25,233 nucleotides of DNA from DASRHY01 sp046765875 (GTDB taxonomy: Bacteria; Actinomycetota; Actinomycetes; Propionibacteriales; Kribbellaceae): NCBI GenBank assembly GCA_046765875.1, contig JBKPSJ010000277.1, positions 1 through 25,233 on the forward strand, in the 5' to 3' direction. Positions 23,452 through 25,233 of the stretch are shown here, one piece after another. Positions within the stretch are counted from its first letter, which is position 1, and each line of letters starts with the position of its first letter. The position numbers and the translations under genes were made by a program. The notes under the pieces were generated by a model, which was not told the DNA's origin, ran no database searches, and was given only the letters and a program-made list of their open reading frames with translations.

Positions 23452-24296
23452 GCCTGTCCTCCTTGCTCACCGGGGTTCGGGTCGTTGGTGGCGGCGTCGG
23501 TGTCGAGCTTGCGGCCCTCGGTGCTGCCGGGGTCGAGTGTCTTCACCTCCGACACATCCTTGCGCTCGGCATCCTCGGGGTAGACGGTGCCCCTGGCCTG
23601 GAGCACCCGCGACACCGAGGTCGGCGCGACCCGGCCGTCCGGCAGCAGCGCCGGGGTGTCGACCGCGTTGTGCCGGGCCAGCACGCCCGGAGTTGGCAGC
23701 GGACCGGGGTGGATGCCGTCGCTGGCGAACTTCTGGACCCGCTCCTCCGACAGCTCCTTCTGGGTCCGCAGGGCGGTCAGGCGCTCCCGGTGCGCCAGCA
23801 TCATCGCCCCGAGCGCGGCGGTGATCAGCAGCGCGGAGGCGACTTCGAAGGACCACACGTACCTGGTGAACAGCAGCTGGGCGACGCCCTTCGGGTTCCC
23901 GTCCGGCTGGGCCTGGGCAAGCCCGGCGGGCTGGCCGTACACCGCGCTGCCGACCGCGAAGACCAGCAGCACGCCGAACGCGACCGCGGCGAGCGCGGCC
24001 AGCCAGCGCTGCCCGCGGATCGTCTCGACCAGCGAGTCCGACGCGTCGACGCCGACCAGCATCAGCACGAACAGGAACAGCATCAGGATCGCGCCGGTGT
24101 ACACGATGATCTGCACCGCGAACAGGAACGGCGCCTCCTGGGCCGCGTACTGGATCGCCAGGCAGATCATCACCGTGGCCAGCAGCAGCGCGGAGTGCAC
24201 GGCCTTGTGGACCAGCAGCATGCCGATCGCCGCCAGCACCATGATCGGCGCGAGCAGCCAGAACGTGACCTGCTCCCCGGTCACCATCGCGATCAC
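23448..24296 (-). CDS. nuoJ: Complex I subunit NuoJ with long hydrophilic tail (canonical operon)
   Basis: 282 aa (ND6 family). The first ~165 residues are the five-helix membrane part, with IIVYTGAILMLFLFVLMLVG in the third helix. The last ~115 residues form a charged, Pro-rich tail (from AHRERLTALRTQKELSEER to NPGEQGGQA). Long NuoJ tails are known in actinobacterial complex I. Start GTG at 24296 overlaps the nuoI stop; an ATG three codons later is a possible alternative. Confidence 0.95.
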   Translation of the reverse strand: MIAMVTGEQVTFWLLAPIMVLAAIGMLLVHKAVHSALLLATVMICLAIQYAAQEAPFLFAVQIIVYTGAILMLFLFVLMLVGVDASDSLVETIRGQRWLAALAAVAFGVLLVFAVGSAVYGQPAGLAQAQPDGNPKGVAQLLFTRYVWSFEVASALLITAALGAMMLAHRERLTALRTQKELSEERVQKFASDGIHPGPLPTPGVLARHNAVDTPALLPDGRVAPTSVSRVLQARGTVYPEDAERKDVSEVKTLDPGSTEGRKLDTDAATNDPNPGEQGGQA

Positions 24297-24844
24297 TGCC
24301 GCTCACCTCCTCCGCCCGGGCCGGCCGGTGCCGACGTGAGGCCCAGGTAGTAGTCCCGCTCGGTGGCGCCGAGCTGCATCTCGTGCGGCGGCGCCTCCAT
24401 CCCCGGCAGCAGCGGGGCGAGCAGGTCCTGTTTCTCGTAGATCAGCGACGCACGGGAGCGGTCGGCCAGCTCGTACTCGTTGGTCATCGTGAGCGCCCGG
24501 GTCGGGCAGGCCTCGATGCACAGCCCGCACAGGATGCAGCGCAGGTAGTTGATCTGGTAGACGCGCCCGTACCGCTCACCCGGCGAGAACCGCTCGTCGG
24601 CGGTGTTGTCGGCACCCTCCACGTAGATCGCGTCGGCCGGGCAGGCCCAAGCGCACAGCTCGCAGCCGACGCACTTCTCCAGCCCGTCCGGCCACCGGTT
24701 GAGCTGGTGGCGGCCGTGGAACCGCGGCGCGGTCGGCTTCTTCTCGAACGGGTACTGCTCGGTGAAGACCTTCCGGAACATCGTCCGGAACGTCACACCG
24801 AACCCGGCGATCGGGTCCCAGAGGGTCTCTTTGACGCTAGCCAC
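24293..24844 (-). CDS. nuoI: Complex I 8Fe subunit NuoI (canonical operon)
   Basis: 183 aa. Two [4Fe-4S] motifs: C58/C61/C64/C68 (CVGCELCAWACP) and C103/C106/C109/C113 (CILCGLCIEACP), giving N6a and N6b. The N-terminal segment TFRTMFRKVFTEQYPFEKK is typical. The GTG start at 24844 overlaps the nuoH stop by eight bases. Compared with NuoI2 it is longer at both ends and keeps the usual WPDGLEKC approach to the first cluster, whereas NuoI2 has VIALFEENC. Confidence 0.96.
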   Translation of the reverse strand: MASVKETLWDPIAGFGVTFRTMFRKVFTEQYPFEKKPTAPRFHGRHQLNRWPDGLEKCVGCELCAWACPADAIYVEGADNTADERFSPGERYGRVYQINYLRCILCGLCIEACPTRALTMTNEYELADRSRASLIYEKQDLLAPLLPGMEAPPHEMQLGATERDYYLGLTSAPAGPGGGGERQ

Positions 24845-25233
24845 GGGAGTCCTCTCTCACCACACGGGCGCTCTCCATCGGGGGCGGGACCGGATAGCCG
24901 CCGGCGAACGGATCGAAGGTCTCCTCCCGCTCCTCCTCTTCCTCGGCGGCAAGCTCCTCTTCCTGTCTGGACGGCAGGAACATGGTGACCACCGCGATCG
25001 CTGCGACCACCCCGGCGGCTATCAGCAGCCAGGTGCGGTTGAACGAGGCCTCGCGGCCGATCGCGCGCACCGTGGCGACCAGGACGATCCAGCCCACCGA
25101 GATCGGGATCAGCACCTTCCAGCCGAACCCCATGAACTGGTCGTACCGCAGCCGCGGCAGCGTCCCGCGCAGCCAGATGTAGAAGAAGATGAACAGCATC
25201 ATCTTGCCGACGAACCAGAGCACCGGCCAGAAC
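24837..25233 (-). CDS. nuoH: Complex I subunit NuoH (canonical operon; partial, N-terminus beyond right edge)
   Basis: Only the C-terminal ~131 residues are in the window. WPVLWFVGKMMLFIFFYIWL and RGTLPRLRYDQFMGFGWKVL are the last-helix signature of the ND1 family. After the final helices there is an acidic tail with a run of glutamates (EEELAAEEEEEREETFDPFA), absent from NuoH2. The remaining upstream genes of a full operon (nuoA-G) should lie to the right of the window (inference). Confidence 0.95.
   Translation of the reverse strand, partial: FWPVLWFVGKMMLFIFFYIWLRGTLPRLRYDQFMGFGWKVLIPISVGWIVLVATVRAIGREASFNRTWLLIAAGVVAAIAVVTMFLPSRQEEELAAEEEEEREETFDPFAGGYPVPPPMESARVVREDSRG

Noticed and set aside
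1..25233. tRNA, rRNA, CRISPR array, insertion sequence or phage attachment site
   Set aside because: No tRNA-like or rRNA sequence, regularly spaced repeats, transposase motifs or integrase genes were seen on reading both strands by eye.

Overview
The window is high-GC actinobacterial DNA. I judge this from the strong G/C third-position bias, the many GTG starts, the GTGA/ATGA stop-start overlaps and the gene families present. The gene set (two sets of complex I genes, a korAB pair, a long-chain polyprenyl diphosphate synthase after nuoN, an F420/flavin luciferase-like enzyme) fits an aerobic soil actinomycete, possibly Kribbella/Nocardioidaceae-like. The genus is a guess.

Left block (1-5984, all minus strand): an incomplete second set of respiratory complex I genes, read right to left as nuoB2, nuoC2, an LLM-class flavin/F420 oxidoreductase, nuoH2, nuoI2, nuoJ2, nuoK2 and nuoL2 (cut by the left edge). 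No nuoD, nuoE, nuoF or nuoG is present. The LLM gene sits where nuoD-G would normally be. nuoA2 (9610-9981) is split off from this set by a plus-strand island.

Island (about 5985-9600, plus strand): two tandem, related small basic proteins (54 and 52 aa), each preceded by the same ~43 bp block with a GGGA-N4-TCCC-type palindrome, then a large LuxR/LAL-type ATPase regulator. A short hairpin carries the stop codons of both this regulator and the convergent nuoA2.

Middle (10010-16131): an XRE-type regulator directly upstream of nuoA2, a Rieske non-heme iron oxygenase, a structured 476-bp divergent intergenic region, then korA-korB (2-oxoacid:ferredoxin oxidoreductase, gamma-alpha fusion plus beta) ending in a 15-bp perfect terminator stem. 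A truncated DHA2/EmrB-like transporter remnant follows.

Right block (16201-25233): a RarD/EamA transporter (plus), then on the minus strand the 3' half of a conventional complex I operon, nuoH (cut by the right edge)-I-J-K-L-M-N, with a polyprenyl diphosphate synthase coupled to nuoN by a TTGA overlap. That synthase probably makes the menaquinone tail used by the complex.

Working model (inference): KorAB oxidises a 2-oxoacid, probably 2-oxoglutarate, and reduces ferredoxin. The NADH-module-less second complex I could accept those electrons through NuoI2/NuoB2 and pump protons. The missing nuoD2 must then be outside the window or borrowed from the complete operon. From memory, a similar partial nuo cluster near korAB occurs in Streptomyces, so the pairing may not be unique. 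The LLM gene in the D-G slot and the regulatory island between nuoA2 and nuoB2 are the least expected parts.
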